From the NCBI GenBank assembly GCA_023229795.1, contig JALNYP010000093.1:1-11013 (forward strand): a stretch of 11,013 bases of DNA. Direction: 5' to 3'. The notes under the pieces are model-generated. The model was not told the DNA's origin and ran no database searches. It was given only the letters and a program-made list of their open reading frames with translations. A program made the translations under genes and the position numbers. The stretch is from Syntrophobacterales bacterium. GTDB taxonomy: Bacteria > Desulfobacterota > Desulfobaccia > Desulfobaccales > 0-14-0-80-60-11. Of the stretch, positions 1 to 6,765 are shown in pieces; position 1 is the first letter of the stretch, and each line of letters opens with the position of its first letter.

Positions 1-2
1 GG

Positions 3-5
3 TAA
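3..5 (+). other. Possible stop codon of an upstream plus-strand gene
   Basis: A TAA lies at bases 3-5, five bases before the terminator hairpin on the same strand. A plus-strand gene ending here would fit the usual stop-then-hairpin spacing. The coding part lies outside the window, so this is inference only. Confidence 0.25.
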
Positions 6-10
6 CCTGG

Positions 11-40
11 AAAGGCGGGCGCGGGCCCGCCTTTCTCTAG
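11..40 (+). terminator. Intrinsic terminator
   Basis: There is a perfect 10-bp inverted repeat, AAAGGCGGGC (11-20) and GCCCGCCTTT (25-34), with a 4-base GCGG loop. A short pyrimidine tract (TTTCTCT) follows. It would end transcription of a plus-strand gene to the left of the window. The stem is GC-rich and strong, but the T-tract is interrupted. Confidence 0.65.
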
Positions 41-88
41 CCGCGGGACCGGTATGGCCGCGGCCAGAGACCGGATGAGGTAGGTATC

Positions 89-421
89 ATGAGACAATAT
101 ATGCTGGATGAAATTGTGCGGAACGATATGCCCCGGGTGCGGGAGTATCTCCACGAACACGCCATCGCCGCCCGCCTGGAAGATATCTGGTGGGTGGATC
201 TGCCGGAGGACCTGCTGAGCCCGGAGCAGTTTGCCCACCAACAATGCCGCCCTTTTCGTTTTGCGGTGGAGGCGGGGGACAACTTCGTGCGCTTCGAGTT
301 CCTCATCCGCACCGAGCAGTCCATGCGCTGCACTTGCATCGGCTACGCCACCCGGCAGCAGCGGGACTTTATCCTGGCCTTTGCCGACCGGCTGGTGCAG
401 GAGTTGGGGCTGAGGACTTGA
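89..421 (+). CDS. Conserved-looking hypothetical protein, 110 residues
   Basis: I do not recognise the family. The start ATG at 89 follows a GAGG-containing ribosome site in the preceding 15 bases. The protein is soluble, without signal peptide or membrane segment. The N-terminal third is charged and helical (residues 1-32). A WWVDLPEDLLS stretch lies at 34-44. The C-terminal half alternates strand-like segments with an FEFL/RTEQSMRC region. Three cysteines stand out: C53 (HQQC) and a C-x-C at 81 and 83, followed by GYATRQQRDFI. The aromatic-rich and Cys-containing segments look like those of a real conserved domain, and C53 plus C81/C83 could bind a metal or form a redox site (inference). 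Hairpins lie on both sides, so it is probably a single-gene unit. Confidence 0.75.
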   Translation: MRQYMLDEIVRNDMPRVREYLHEHAIAARLEDIWWVDLPEDLLSPEQFAHQQCRPFRFAVEAGDNFVRFEFLIRTEQSMRCTCIGYATRQQRDFILAFADRLVQELGLRT

Positions 422-431
422 AGCGAATCTG

Positions 432-462
432 AAGGCGGGATGCGCTGCGCTTTCCCGCCCTA
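432..462. repeat. Palindromic intergenic repeat, REP-like
   Basis: A 7-bp inverted repeat, GGCGGGA (434-440) and TCCCGCC (453-459), encloses a centre rich in GCGC (TGCGCTGCGC). It sits 12 bases after the stop of the 110-residue gene. There is no T-tract after the 3' arm (CTACATAATG), so it is a poor intrinsic terminator. The arrangement of GGCGGGA, GCGC-rich centre and TCCCGCCC resembles short dispersed palindromes found between genes in many proteobacteria. Only one copy is in the window, so its repetitive nature is inferred. Confidence 0.45.
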
Positions 463-477
463 CATAATGAAGAAATC

Positions 478-765
478 TTGAGAATCAAGCATGCTTACGA
501 TGGCGAAAAAATTTGCTTACCGCTTTGGGGTGAAGGGGATGTGCCCATGTGTTGTGTCGCCGGAACTCTGACCTCTATTTCCGACCTGACCGGCTTTGAC
601 CGGGGTGAATATTTTGCAGGACCCGATCAGGTAAGGGCTTATTTCAAAGTTGAGGTCATGGAACGTATCTACCCCGGTTGGTCTCAGAAGACCGGCCTGG
701 CACAAGCCGATCTGGATGAAATGGCCGGAGCAGTTATCCATCACCGGTGGCATTGCGTCTTTTAA
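478..765 (+). CDS. Hypothetical protein, 95 residues, TTG start
   Basis: I cannot assign a family. The reading frame is closed upstream by a TGA at 430-432, and the only usual start codon before residue 24 is TTG at 478, preceded by a weak purine tract (GAAGAAA). An internal ATG (residue 24) would give a shorter protein but would drop the YDGEKICLPLWGEGD region, which looks well folded. The sequence is acidic and aromatic-rich, with no signal or membrane segment. Recognisable segments are VPMCCVAGTLTS (23-34), FDRGEYFAGPDQVRAYF, ERIYPGWSQ and a C-terminal HHRWHCVF. Four Cys and two adjacent His suggest metal or redox chemistry, but this is speculative. It may share a transcript with the upstream 110-residue gene, 56 bases away. 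Confidence 0.6.
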   Translation: MRIKHAYDGEKICLPLWGEGDVPMCCVAGTLTSISDLTGFDRGEYFAGPDQVRAYFKVEVMERIYPGWSQKTGLAQADLDEMAGAVIHHRWHCVF

Positions 766-963
766 CCCCTTGGGCTCGCGGCCAGGGTAGAGATATCTGA
801 TGTTCCTGATGAAAGGAATCCTGATGGAACCGGATAAATTATCGCATGGTTAAATCATGAAAGTTTTTAGGTGGAATCAGAGAAGATGGCGGATCAGCGT
901 CTAGCCTTCGGTTAAATGCCCTTGCGTTTCATCTGCTTATCGGTGGAAGTTTGAAGAGAATCG

Positions 964-3336
964 CTAGCCAACCGCTCGTTTCAATACTTTACTCAGCTCC
1001 ATGATCCTATAGGGTTTAGTAATAACATCACAAAACCCATATTTCTGAAAATCAGCCATGATCGGATCATCCGAATAGCCGCTGGAGACTATGCCTTTTA
1101 CTTGAGGGTCAATCTTGAGGAGCTGGCGTAAGGTTTCTTTGCCGCCCATACCGCCTGGGATGGTTAGATCGAGGATAACCGCAGCAAAAGGCCGCCCGGC
1201 TTCCCTGGCCTGGGCAAATTTTTCGACGGCCTCAGTCCCATCGGAGGCAAAGTCCACCTCGTAACCCACGTGGTCCAGCATCCCGCGCAAAACTACTCTG
1301 ATCATTTCTTCATCATCCATTACTAAAATCAACCCCTGGCCCCCAGCAGGTTCGGCTTCCTGTTCCTCGGGAACAGCTCCGGACTCTAGAGCCGGGAGAT
1401 AGACCGTAAAGGTAGTGCCGACTCCTGTTTGGGATTCTACTTTGATGAATCCGGCATGATTTTTAATAATTGAATAGGCCGTCGCCAAGCCGAGCCCGCT
1501 TCCCTTCTGTTTCGTACTAAAATAAGGGTCGAATATTTTATCCAGATATTGTGCGGAGATGCCGACGCCCTTATCGGTGAAGGTTATTTTCACATAATCA
1601 CCACTGGTTAGCGGTAACCCCGGTTGTTCTCCGACGAAAATATTTTCCGCCCCGATCTGGATAATTCCCCCCTCCGGCATAGCCTGATCGGCATTGATCA
1701 GCAGGTTATTAAAAACCTGGCTGATCTGCCCCTCATCGGCTTCCACCGGCCAGAGAGCCTCGGGGATTAAAAATTCACACCGGGCCTGGGAACCGGACAG
1801 GGTCAGGCCGGCTGACTCCTTGAGCAACTTAGGGATGGAAGTAATCTTTTTTATGGGCGCCCCACCCTTGGAAAAAGTGAGCAGCTGCTGGGACAAGGTC
1901 TGAGCCCGCAGGCACGCCTGTTCGGCCTGGGCCAGCCTTTCCCGGCTCCCGGGTTTTATCTGCCCGTTCAGCATGGCCAGGCCGATATTCCCCAGGATGG
2001 CAGTTAGAATATTGTTGAAGTCGTGGGCGATACCCCCGGCCAGAGTAGATAGCGACTCTATTTTGCTATATTTTAAGCGCTCTTCTTCGGCTCTTAGGCG
2101 CTCGGTGACTTCACGCACATATTCGATAACGGCTCGTACCTGGCCCGAGGTGCGGTCTTTCAGGGGAAAGGCGTAAATTTCCATAGACCGGGCGGAACCG
2201 TCAGGTAAATATTCGGTAACAGTGTCTCTACTGGCTTGGCCGGTGAGGAGAGTTTGCTGGACCGGGCAGACGTCGCAGGGGGCATTGCGGCGATGATAAA
2301 CCTCATAGCATTTTCTTCCCAGCACCGGCTGGGTATAACCGAATTTCTCCATGGCCGGATTCACTCGGATAATATTAAGGTTCGGGTCCAGGACGCTCAA
2401 GCCGTCCTGGATACTGTTAAAAACGTCGGTCAGAAACTGTTCATTATCCCGCAGGGCCTCTTCCAGCCGTTTGCGGGCGGTGATGTCTTCAAAAACGGTA
2501 AAGAACTGATCGGGCCTGGAAGAAGAGACGGAAATATGAAAGTACCGCTGTATCGGCGGGAAAAAGGCTTCGAAGGTGCAAGGTTGGCCGGACTGCGCCA
2601 CCTGAGCGTAGGTTTCCAGATAGGGGGGTGTGTCGGTTTCATAAGCTTGGGTGGCCAATTGTCCGAGAATCCGGTCGGGACTTATGCCGGTTTGTTTTTC
2701 AAAGGTAGGATTGACGGAAACGATCCGGTAATCCACCTCCTTGCCCTGGTCATCGAAGATCAACTCATGCAGGGCCACACCTTCGGTCATGTGTTCAAAT
2801 AAGCTGCGGAACCTGGCCTCGCTCTCTCGCAAGGCTTTCTCGGCGGCCTCATGCGCGTCCAAGCCAAATTTTTTTAGCGGGAAATAGATTGCGGCAATCA
2901 ACAGGCCTCCAAAGATCGCCACGAGGATGGTCTCCTCGATCAGAGGCCGCAAAGAACGGACAATTTCCATTCGAGCCACAACCTTTCCAGAGTCATAAAG
3001 GTTATGAGACCGAGTCATGAAAGGAAAGCTGACCAGTTCCTGGTTCTGGGCAACAGTGCGGCCGCTGGGGTCAACAATCCGGCGAATCTCACTGGTGGTC
3101 TTTATTAAGGGGTGCGAGAGAAACTCTTGCAGTCTGGCATATTCATAGATCCAATAATCGGGGTTGGCGTTGATTATTCGGGACGCCAGAAAAGCATTGG
3201 TCTCGGTTTCGATGTTTAAGATGATAGAAAGCTTTTGAAACCCCAGGAAAAAAAAGCCCAATGGCAAGGTGATGGCTGCCAGGATGGCGATAACCATGGC
3301 CAAGGTAGTGGCCTTGATGGAATGCGGGAGCCTCAT
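964..3336 (-). CDS. Membrane-bound PAS-PAS hybrid sensor histidine kinase with C-terminal receiver
   Basis: This is a 790-residue two-component hybrid kinase of the inner membrane. Order of parts: TM1 about 11-32; periplasmic sensor about 33-133; TM2 about 135-153; PAS about 171-290; PAS about 296-415, with C343, C354 and C357 in a C-x10-C-x2-C pattern; HisKA with H438 in GGIAHDFNN; HATPase with N-box around NNLLINADQA (543-552), G1 DKGVGI (588-593), IFDPYFSTK (601-609) and G2 GSGLGLA (612-618); receiver about 668-787 with acidic D674/D675, phospho-acceptor D723, S751/S752 and K774. All residues needed for autophosphorylation and phosphotransfer to D723 are present. It has no DNA-binding output, so it must pass phosphate to a regulator elsewhere or use the receiver for control. 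Its start ATG overlaps the stop of the binding-protein gene by 4 bases (ATGA), so the two are translationally coupled. The kinase probably senses through that protein (inference). Confidence 0.93.
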   Translation of the reverse strand: MRLPHSIKATTLAMVIAILAAITLPLGFFFLGFQKLSIILNIETETNAFLASRIINANPDYWIYEYARLQEFLSHPLIKTTSEIRRIVDPSGRTVAQNQELVSFPFMTRSHNLYDSGKVVARMEIVRSLRPLIEETILVAIFGGLLIAAIYFPLKKFGLDAHEAAEKALRESEARFRSLFEHMTEGVALHELIFDDQGKEVDYRIVSVNPTFEKQTGISPDRILGQLATQAYETDTPPYLETYAQVAQSGQPCTFEAFFPPIQRYFHISVSSSRPDQFFTVFEDITARKRLEEALRDNEQFLTDVFNSIQDGLSVLDPNLNIIRVNPAMEKFGYTQPVLGRKCYEVYHRRNAPCDVCPVQQTLLTGQASRDTVTEYLPDGSARSMEIYAFPLKDRTSGQVRAVIEYVREVTERLRAEEERLKYSKIESLSTLAGGIAHDFNNILTAILGNIGLAMLNGQIKPGSRERLAQAEQACLRAQTLSQQLLTFSKGGAPIKKITSIPKLLKESAGLTLSGSQARCEFLIPEALWPVEADEGQISQVFNNLLINADQAMPEGGIIQIGAENIFVGEQPGLPLTSGDYVKITFTDKGVGISAQYLDKIFDPYFSTKQKGSGLGLATAYSIIKNHAGFIKVESQTGVGTTFTVYLPALESGAVPEEQEAEPAGGQGLILVMDDEEMIRVVLRGMLDHVGYEVDFASDGTEAVEKFAQAREAGRPFAAVILDLTIPGGMGGKETLRQLLKIDPQVKGIVSSGYSDDPIMADFQKYGFCDVITKPYRIMELSKVLKRAVG

Positions 3337-4190
3337 GGGCGCTTCTCGTTGACCAAGAGCCCGCTTTTAGAAAGGATTTCCTGACCTTGCCTGGAGGTGA
3401 GGAAGTCGATAAAGGCTTTGACCTGAGGGGCGGGGGGTGCCAAAGTGACCACAGAGAAAGGTTTATAGTAGGGGTAAGCGCCGGAAGCCAGAGTTGCTAA
3501 ACCGGGCATGATCCCGCCGATGGATACAGGGGTAACCTGACGTTTTTCGGGGATGAGCTGAGCCAAGGTCAGCCAGCCGATCGCCCCTTTGATCTTCTCC
3601 AGTTTCTCGGCGTTATCCTGGTCAGTAACCGCCACTATTAGTCCGGGGCGGGCGTGGGCCTTGGCGACGGCCTCGGCGATCTCGGGGGACAGGTTCAGTA
3701 AAAAGCTGGTATCTGATTCGACCCAGGGCCGTAAGATCAAGCGGATCTGGGTGCCGTCGGGATAGTTGGATAATTCTCCAGCATACAGCGCAGCAATCTG
3801 CTTCAGAGTGAGGTTGAGGCCCGCCCCTGGATGCGAAGTTACCAACATTATCGGGGTGCGGCCATATTCTACCGCGACTGCGCCCTGGCGGAGTTCCGCC
3901 TCGGTGAGGGGGCGGGAGCTCAACCCGAGGTCCATGGCTCCGGAGATGACCGCCTTGATGCCACCGGTACTGCCGAGACTTGGAGAGAATACAAATCTGA
4001 ACTCGGGGTGTTTCTTTTTAAAGGCGTCCGCCACCAGGGCTATGGCGCCGTTAGCCCCCCCAGTTCCTCCTATCTTGAGGGCTCCACGATCAGGGGCGGC
4101 CGGGGCATCACTGCCGGTCACGGCGAGCTGAAGGGCCAGCAGCAATAAAAAGGCCCCCAAGACCAGCAGGGAAATTCTTTTCAAAAGCAT
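3333..4190 (-). CDS. PstS-like periplasmic solute-binding protein
   Basis: This 285-residue protein belongs to the phosphate/anion-binding periplasmic protein superfamily (PBP-like, PstS type). A Sec signal peptide covers about residues 1-24 (basic MLLKR, then a Leu-rich core), with no lipobox Cys. The mature part starts with LKIGGTGGAN (38-47), the first anion-binding loop. GSTGGIKAVISGAMDLGLSSR (73 to 93) is the second typical segment. The usual third phosphate loop (R-x-x-x-SGT) appears as RPWVESDTS (154-162), so the ligand may not be phosphate. Lobe-closing and C-terminal segments (YYKPFSVV, FIDFLTSRQGQEILSKSGLL) are normal. No PstC, PstA or PstB genes are nearby. The next gene, overlapping by 4 bases, is a sensor kinase with a periplasmic domain, which suggests a sensory role. 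GGAG lies 10 bases before the ATG. Confidence 0.85.
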   Translation of the reverse strand: MLLKRISLLVLGAFLLLLALQLAVTGSDAPAAPDRGALKIGGTGGANGAIALVADAFKKKHPEFRFVFSPSLGSTGGIKAVISGAMDLGLSSRPLTEAELRQGAVAVEYGRTPIMLVTSHPGAGLNLTLKQIAALYAGELSNYPDGTQIRLILRPWVESDTSFLLNLSPEIAEAVAKAHARPGLIVAVTDQDNAEKLEKIKGAIGWLTLAQLIPEKRQVTPVSIGGIMPGLATLASGAYPYYKPFSVVTLAPPAPQVKAFIDFLTSRQGQEILSKSGLLVNEKRP

Positions 4191-4258
4191 GACAATGATG
4201 CTCCAAGCAGGACAAGCCGATGAGGCCGCCCCGCGGTCTCCCCTGTAAATTTATAAAT

Positions 4259-4287
4259 ATATTACCATGTTATCGCGCTTAGATCAA
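4259..4287 (-). promoter_or_regulatory. Sigma-70 promoter for the binding-protein/kinase operon
   Basis: On the minus strand, TTGATC (4287-4282) and TAATAT (4264-4259) are separated by exactly 17 bases and lie in the only AT-rich stretch near the gene. Each box matches 4 of 6 consensus bases. Transcription would start about 60 bases before the ATG at 4190. The -35 box overlaps the last codons of the upstream lipoprotein gene, so the operon can be transcribed on its own. Confidence 0.5.
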
Positions 4288-5921
4288 TACGGGCTCATGG
4301 TGTACTTCTGCTCGCCTTTGGGGACGTACCACTTCTCGAAGTTGTAGTTGATGCCGGCGGGGGCGGGTTTGATGCCGTGGAAGCGCCGGGAGATGGCGGG
4401 AAGGGCGTCGGGGACGAAGAGGAAGGTGTAGGGCTGGTCCTCGGCCAGGATCTCCTGGAACTTGAAATAGGCCTGGCGGCGCTTCTCCCGGTCAAAGGTG
4501 TGGCGGCCTTCGGCTAAGAGGGCGTCCACTTCCGGGTTTTTGTAGCCGACGAAGTTGAGTTCGCCGGGCTTGGTCTTGGTGGAACTCCAGATGTCGTATT
4601 GGTCCGGGTCCAGGCCGGTGTTCCAGCCCAGGAGCACCGCTTCGAAGCGCCCCTTTTCGATGAATTGTTTGAGAAAGGAGGCCCACTCCACGGTGCGGAT
4701 ATGCACGATGATGCCGACCTGGCTCAGGCGGCGCTGGATGATTTCGGCGGTGCGCACCCGGATATCGTTCCCCTGATTGGTGAGGATGGTGAATTCGAAG
4801 GGACGGCCGTCTTTGGTGAGAATGCCGTCGGCGTTGGGCCGCCAGCCGGCTGCGGCTAGCAGGGCCTTGGCCTTGGCCGGGTCGTAGGAGAACTTGGGCA
4901 CGTCGGGATTGTAGTACCAGGTCCCGGGTTTATAGGGGCCGTAGGCTTCCTGCCCCAGACCCAGGAGCACGCCGTCGATGATTTCCTTTTTGTTAATGGC
5001 ATAGGTCAGGGCCTGGCGTACCCGGCGGTCGGCGAAGCGGCTATCGTTTAGGTTGTACCCTAGATAGATGTAGGAGAAGGGCATGTAGCGGTATTTTTCG
5101 TACATACGGTCGAACTTGGGGTAGGCGGTCTGCCGGGTGTACTGCAAGGGGGTGAGGCCCATGCGGTCGATGTTGCCGGCCTTGAGTTCGAGAAACATGG
5201 TGGCCAGGTCGGGCTTGACCACGCAGATATAGCCGTTGAGATAGGGGCGACCGTCGAAATAGTCGGGGTTGTAGGCCAGGGCGATCTTTTCCCCGGCCCG
5301 CCATTCCTTGAAGATATAGGGGCCGGTGCCGACGGGGTGGCGCCCCAGGGGCGACTTGGTGATATCCTGGCCGGCCAAGAGGTGCTTGGGCAGGATGGAG
5401 AGGCCCCAGGAGCCCAGGGCCGGGGCAAAGGGCTGGGCATAGGTGACCCGGAAGGTGTAGTCGTCCGGGGCCTCGGCCTTTTTTACCTGGAGATAATCCC
5501 CGGAATAGGCGGTGGGGGTCTTGGGGTCCACCATCACCTGGTAGGTGAACAGGATGTCCTGGGCGGTGACGGGGGCGCCGTCGTGCCACTTGACGCCTTT
5601 CCGCAGATGAAAGGTGATGGTGAGGCCGTCGGGGGAGATGTCCCAGCTTTGGGCGAGGTCGCCAACCAGGTTGAGGTCGCCGTCGTATTTGACCAGACCG
5701 TTATAGATCAGGGAGATGATGTTGGCGGAGGAGGCGTCGGAGGCCAGGGGCGGCAGCAAGGTGCTGGCGTCGCCGATGGTGGCGTCAATGAAGAGATCGC
5801 CGTAGGCCGGGCCGGTGTCGGGGCCGAAGTAGTTGGGTTCCTCGGTTTCGGATTTGCAGCCGGAGATGAGGACCAGGGCCAACCCGATAAGCCAGAAAAT
5901 TCGCAATTTCCGCAGCATCAT
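4284..5921 (-). CDS. OppA/DppA-type extracytoplasmic substrate-binding lipoprotein
   Basis: This 545-residue ABC-transporter solute-binding protein belongs to the bacterial family 5 (peptide/nickel) type. Residues 1-21 are a lipoprotein signal with lipobox ISGC and lipidated C22. Family hallmarks follow: the segment after LAQSWDISPDGLTITFHLR, KWHDGAPVTAQDILFTYQ (111-128), the HPVGTGPYIFKEW region (195-207), and DRRVRQALTYAINKKEII (298-315). Length is normal for the family. It would bind a peptide or similar ligand at the outer face of the inner membrane and deliver it to a permease. No permease or ATPase genes flank it, so it must use a transporter encoded elsewhere or act alone. Two ATGs lie in tandem (5921 and 5918). 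GAGGAA, 11 bases before the first, supports 5921. The substrate cannot be read from sequence. Confidence 0.92.
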   Translation of the reverse strand: MMLRKLRIFWLIGLALVLISGCKSETEEPNYFGPDTGPAYGDLFIDATIGDASTLLPPLASDASSANIISLIYNGLVKYDGDLNLVGDLAQSWDISPDGLTITFHLRKGVKWHDGAPVTAQDILFTYQVMVDPKTPTAYSGDYLQVKKAEAPDDYTFRVTYAQPFAPALGSWGLSILPKHLLAGQDITKSPLGRHPVGTGPYIFKEWRAGEKIALAYNPDYFDGRPYLNGYICVVKPDLATMFLELKAGNIDRMGLTPLQYTRQTAYPKFDRMYEKYRYMPFSYIYLGYNLNDSRFADRRVRQALTYAINKKEIIDGVLLGLGQEAYGPYKPGTWYYNPDVPKFSYDPAKAKALLAAAGWRPNADGILTKDGRPFEFTILTNQGNDIRVRTAEIIQRRLSQVGIIVHIRTVEWASFLKQFIEKGRFEAVLLGWNTGLDPDQYDIWSSTKTKPGELNFVGYKNPEVDALLAEGRHTFDREKRRQAYFKFQEILAEDQPYTFLFVPDALPAISRRFHGIKPAPAGINYNFEKWYVPKGEQKYTMSPY

Positions 5922-5976
5922 TATGGGGTATTCCTCAGGTTAAATTGGGGGTTGAGGCCATTGAGCTCACAGTCAG

Positions 5977-6243
5977 TCATAGCTTCCGATAGGCCCGGCT
6001 GCGAGGTTTGATGGCCACGACGGCGATGGCGTGGTCAGAGTCGTGCACTTCAAAGAATATCCGCCAGTTCCCCACCCGGGATTTACGCACCGATGGGTCC
6101 ATCTCCAAGGCGCTGGAGAGACGATGATCTAATGGGTTTTCAGAGAGTTGTTGGAGCCTGGCGAGGAGGCGGCGGCTGGTAGGCTGGTCTAAGGCTTGAA
6201 GAGTTCTGGCGGCCTGCTTGTCAATCCGGAGGGCATAGCTCAT
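5977..6243 (-). CDS. relE: RelE/ParE-superfamily toxin
   Basis: This 88-residue protein has the fold pattern of RelE-type ribosome-dependent mRNA interferases. An N-terminal strand (MSYALRIDKQ) is followed by two helices (AARTLQALDQPTSRRLLARLQQL), then a conserved strand block with R53, R56-V-G-N-W-R61, a strand FFEVHDSDHAIAVVAIKPRS and a terminal R83-A-Y85. These match the basic and aromatic active-site positions of the family. The start is ATG 6243, which overlaps the antitoxin stop by 4 bases (ATGA). A longer frame from 6327 is open but would add an Arg/Gly-rich extension lying inside the antitoxin gene, so I reject it. Toxicity is inferred from family membership. ParE-like action on gyrase is less likely but not excluded. 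Confidence 0.85.
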   Translation of the reverse strand: MSYALRIDKQAARTLQALDQPTSRRLLARLQQLSENPLDHRLSSALEMDPSVRKSRVGNWRIFFEVHDSDHAIAVVAIKPRSRAYRKL

Positions 6244-6476
6244 GAGCCGAGGTCTTTTTTCAATTCCTCCAAGGTGACAAACTCTCCCCGAGCAATGGCT
6301 TCCCGGCCCTCCCGGATGGCGGCCCAATCTTCGTTGCTGAGGGGTTCCTCATCATATTCGCCCTGGCGCGCATAGAGCAGGTCCACCATGTCGTAAAGCA
6401 GGTCGGCATCCGGTCCCTGGGCCACTTTCTTGATTTTGGTCAGAAATTTCTGATTGAGTTCTTTTTCCATGGGCAT
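6240..6476 (-). CDS. RelB-like antitoxin of the RelE-type toxin
   Basis: This small acidic protein of 78 residues (76 from the second Met) is encoded directly before the toxin and overlaps it by 4 bases. The N-terminal half is helical and could mediate dimerisation. The C-terminal part, LSNEDWAAIREGREAIARGEFVTLEELKKDLG (47-77), has the pattern of the toxin-wrapping segment of RelB/Phd-type antitoxins (acid-x-x-A-I-x-x-G-x-x-A-x-x-G, then EEL). Start choice: GGTGAG touches the ATG at 6476 but lies 6 bases from the ATG at 6470, so translation from 6470 is more likely. A ribbon-helix-helix is not evident, so DNA binding and autoregulation are uncertain. It should neutralise the toxin by direct contact (family knowledge). 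Confidence 0.8.
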   Translation of the reverse strand: MPMEKELNQKFLTKIKKVAQGPDADLLYDMVDLLYARQGEYDEEPLSNEDWAAIREGREAIARGEFVTLEELKKDLGS

Positions 6477-6507
6477 CTCACCAGCTTGGCGGTGATCTTC
6501 TCAAATC

Positions 6508-6536
6508 AAAATAATCGGAAAACCTGGGATTGTCAA
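6508..6536 (-). promoter_or_regulatory. Sigma-70 promoter of the toxin-antitoxin operon
   Basis: On the minus strand, a perfect TTGACA (6536-6531) is followed after exactly 17 bases by TATTTT (6513-6508, 4 of 6). The start site would be about 6501, giving a leader of some 25-30 bases before the antitoxin. This is one of the best matches in the window. Confidence 0.65.
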
Positions 6537-6550
6537 CCGGCTGAAACCTT

Positions 6551-6574
6551 GCGGGTCCCGGTGACCCCGTTTTT
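6551..6574 (+). terminator. Terminator-like hairpin with T-tract, plus strand
   Basis: CGGGTC and GACCC(C)G flank a CCGGT loop and are followed directly by TTTTT. It reads as an intrinsic terminator on the plus strand, between the divergent toxin-antitoxin promoter and the tRNA promoter. No plus-strand gene lies upstream for it to terminate. It may shield the tRNA gene from read-through from the left. Confidence 0.45.
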
Positions 6575-6577
6575 CAC

Positions 6578-6606
6578 TTGCCCCGGCGTTGGGTTTTGGG
6601 TACATT
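6578..6606 (+). promoter_or_regulatory. Promoter of the tRNA-Pro gene
   Basis: TTGCCC (6578-6583) and TACATT (6601-6606) are spaced by 17 bases, each matching 4 of 6 sigma-70 positions. The start would fall a few bases before the mature tRNA end at 6616, giving a very short leader. Confidence 0.5.
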
Positions 6607-6615
6607 TAAAAAAGT

Positions 6616-6692
6616 CGGGACGTGGCTCAGCCTGGTAGAGCACAGCGTTCGGGACGCTGGGGTCGGAGGTTCAAATCCTCTCGTCCCGACCA
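6616..6692 (+). tRNA. proK: tRNA-Pro, anticodon CGG
   Basis: The 77-base cloverleaf is complete. The acceptor stem is CGGGACG (6616-6622) with CGTCCCG (6682-6688), followed by discriminator A and an encoded CCA (6690-6692). The D-arm is GGCTCAGCCTGGTAGAGC-like. The anticodon stem CAGCG/CGCTG holds the loop TTCGGGA, so the anticodon is CGG and it reads CCG codons as proline. The T-arm is GGAGG-TTCAAAT-CCTCT. The acceptor stem starting with C1 is typical of bacterial tRNA-Pro. Confidence 0.97.
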
Positions 6693-6765
6693 TATTCCCG
6701 GGGCGGTATTGAAAAAACACCTCCCATCATATTGCAGGCCATTCCTTTCCAGCCGTCTGGAGCCC

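Noticed and set aside
2236..2802. A 188-codon plus-strand open frame
   Set aside because: It is antisense to the well-supported PAS region of the kinase.
5337..6011. A 224-codon plus-strand open frame
   Set aside because: It is antisense to the OppA-type gene and the end of the toxin gene, with low-complexity Gly-rich composition.
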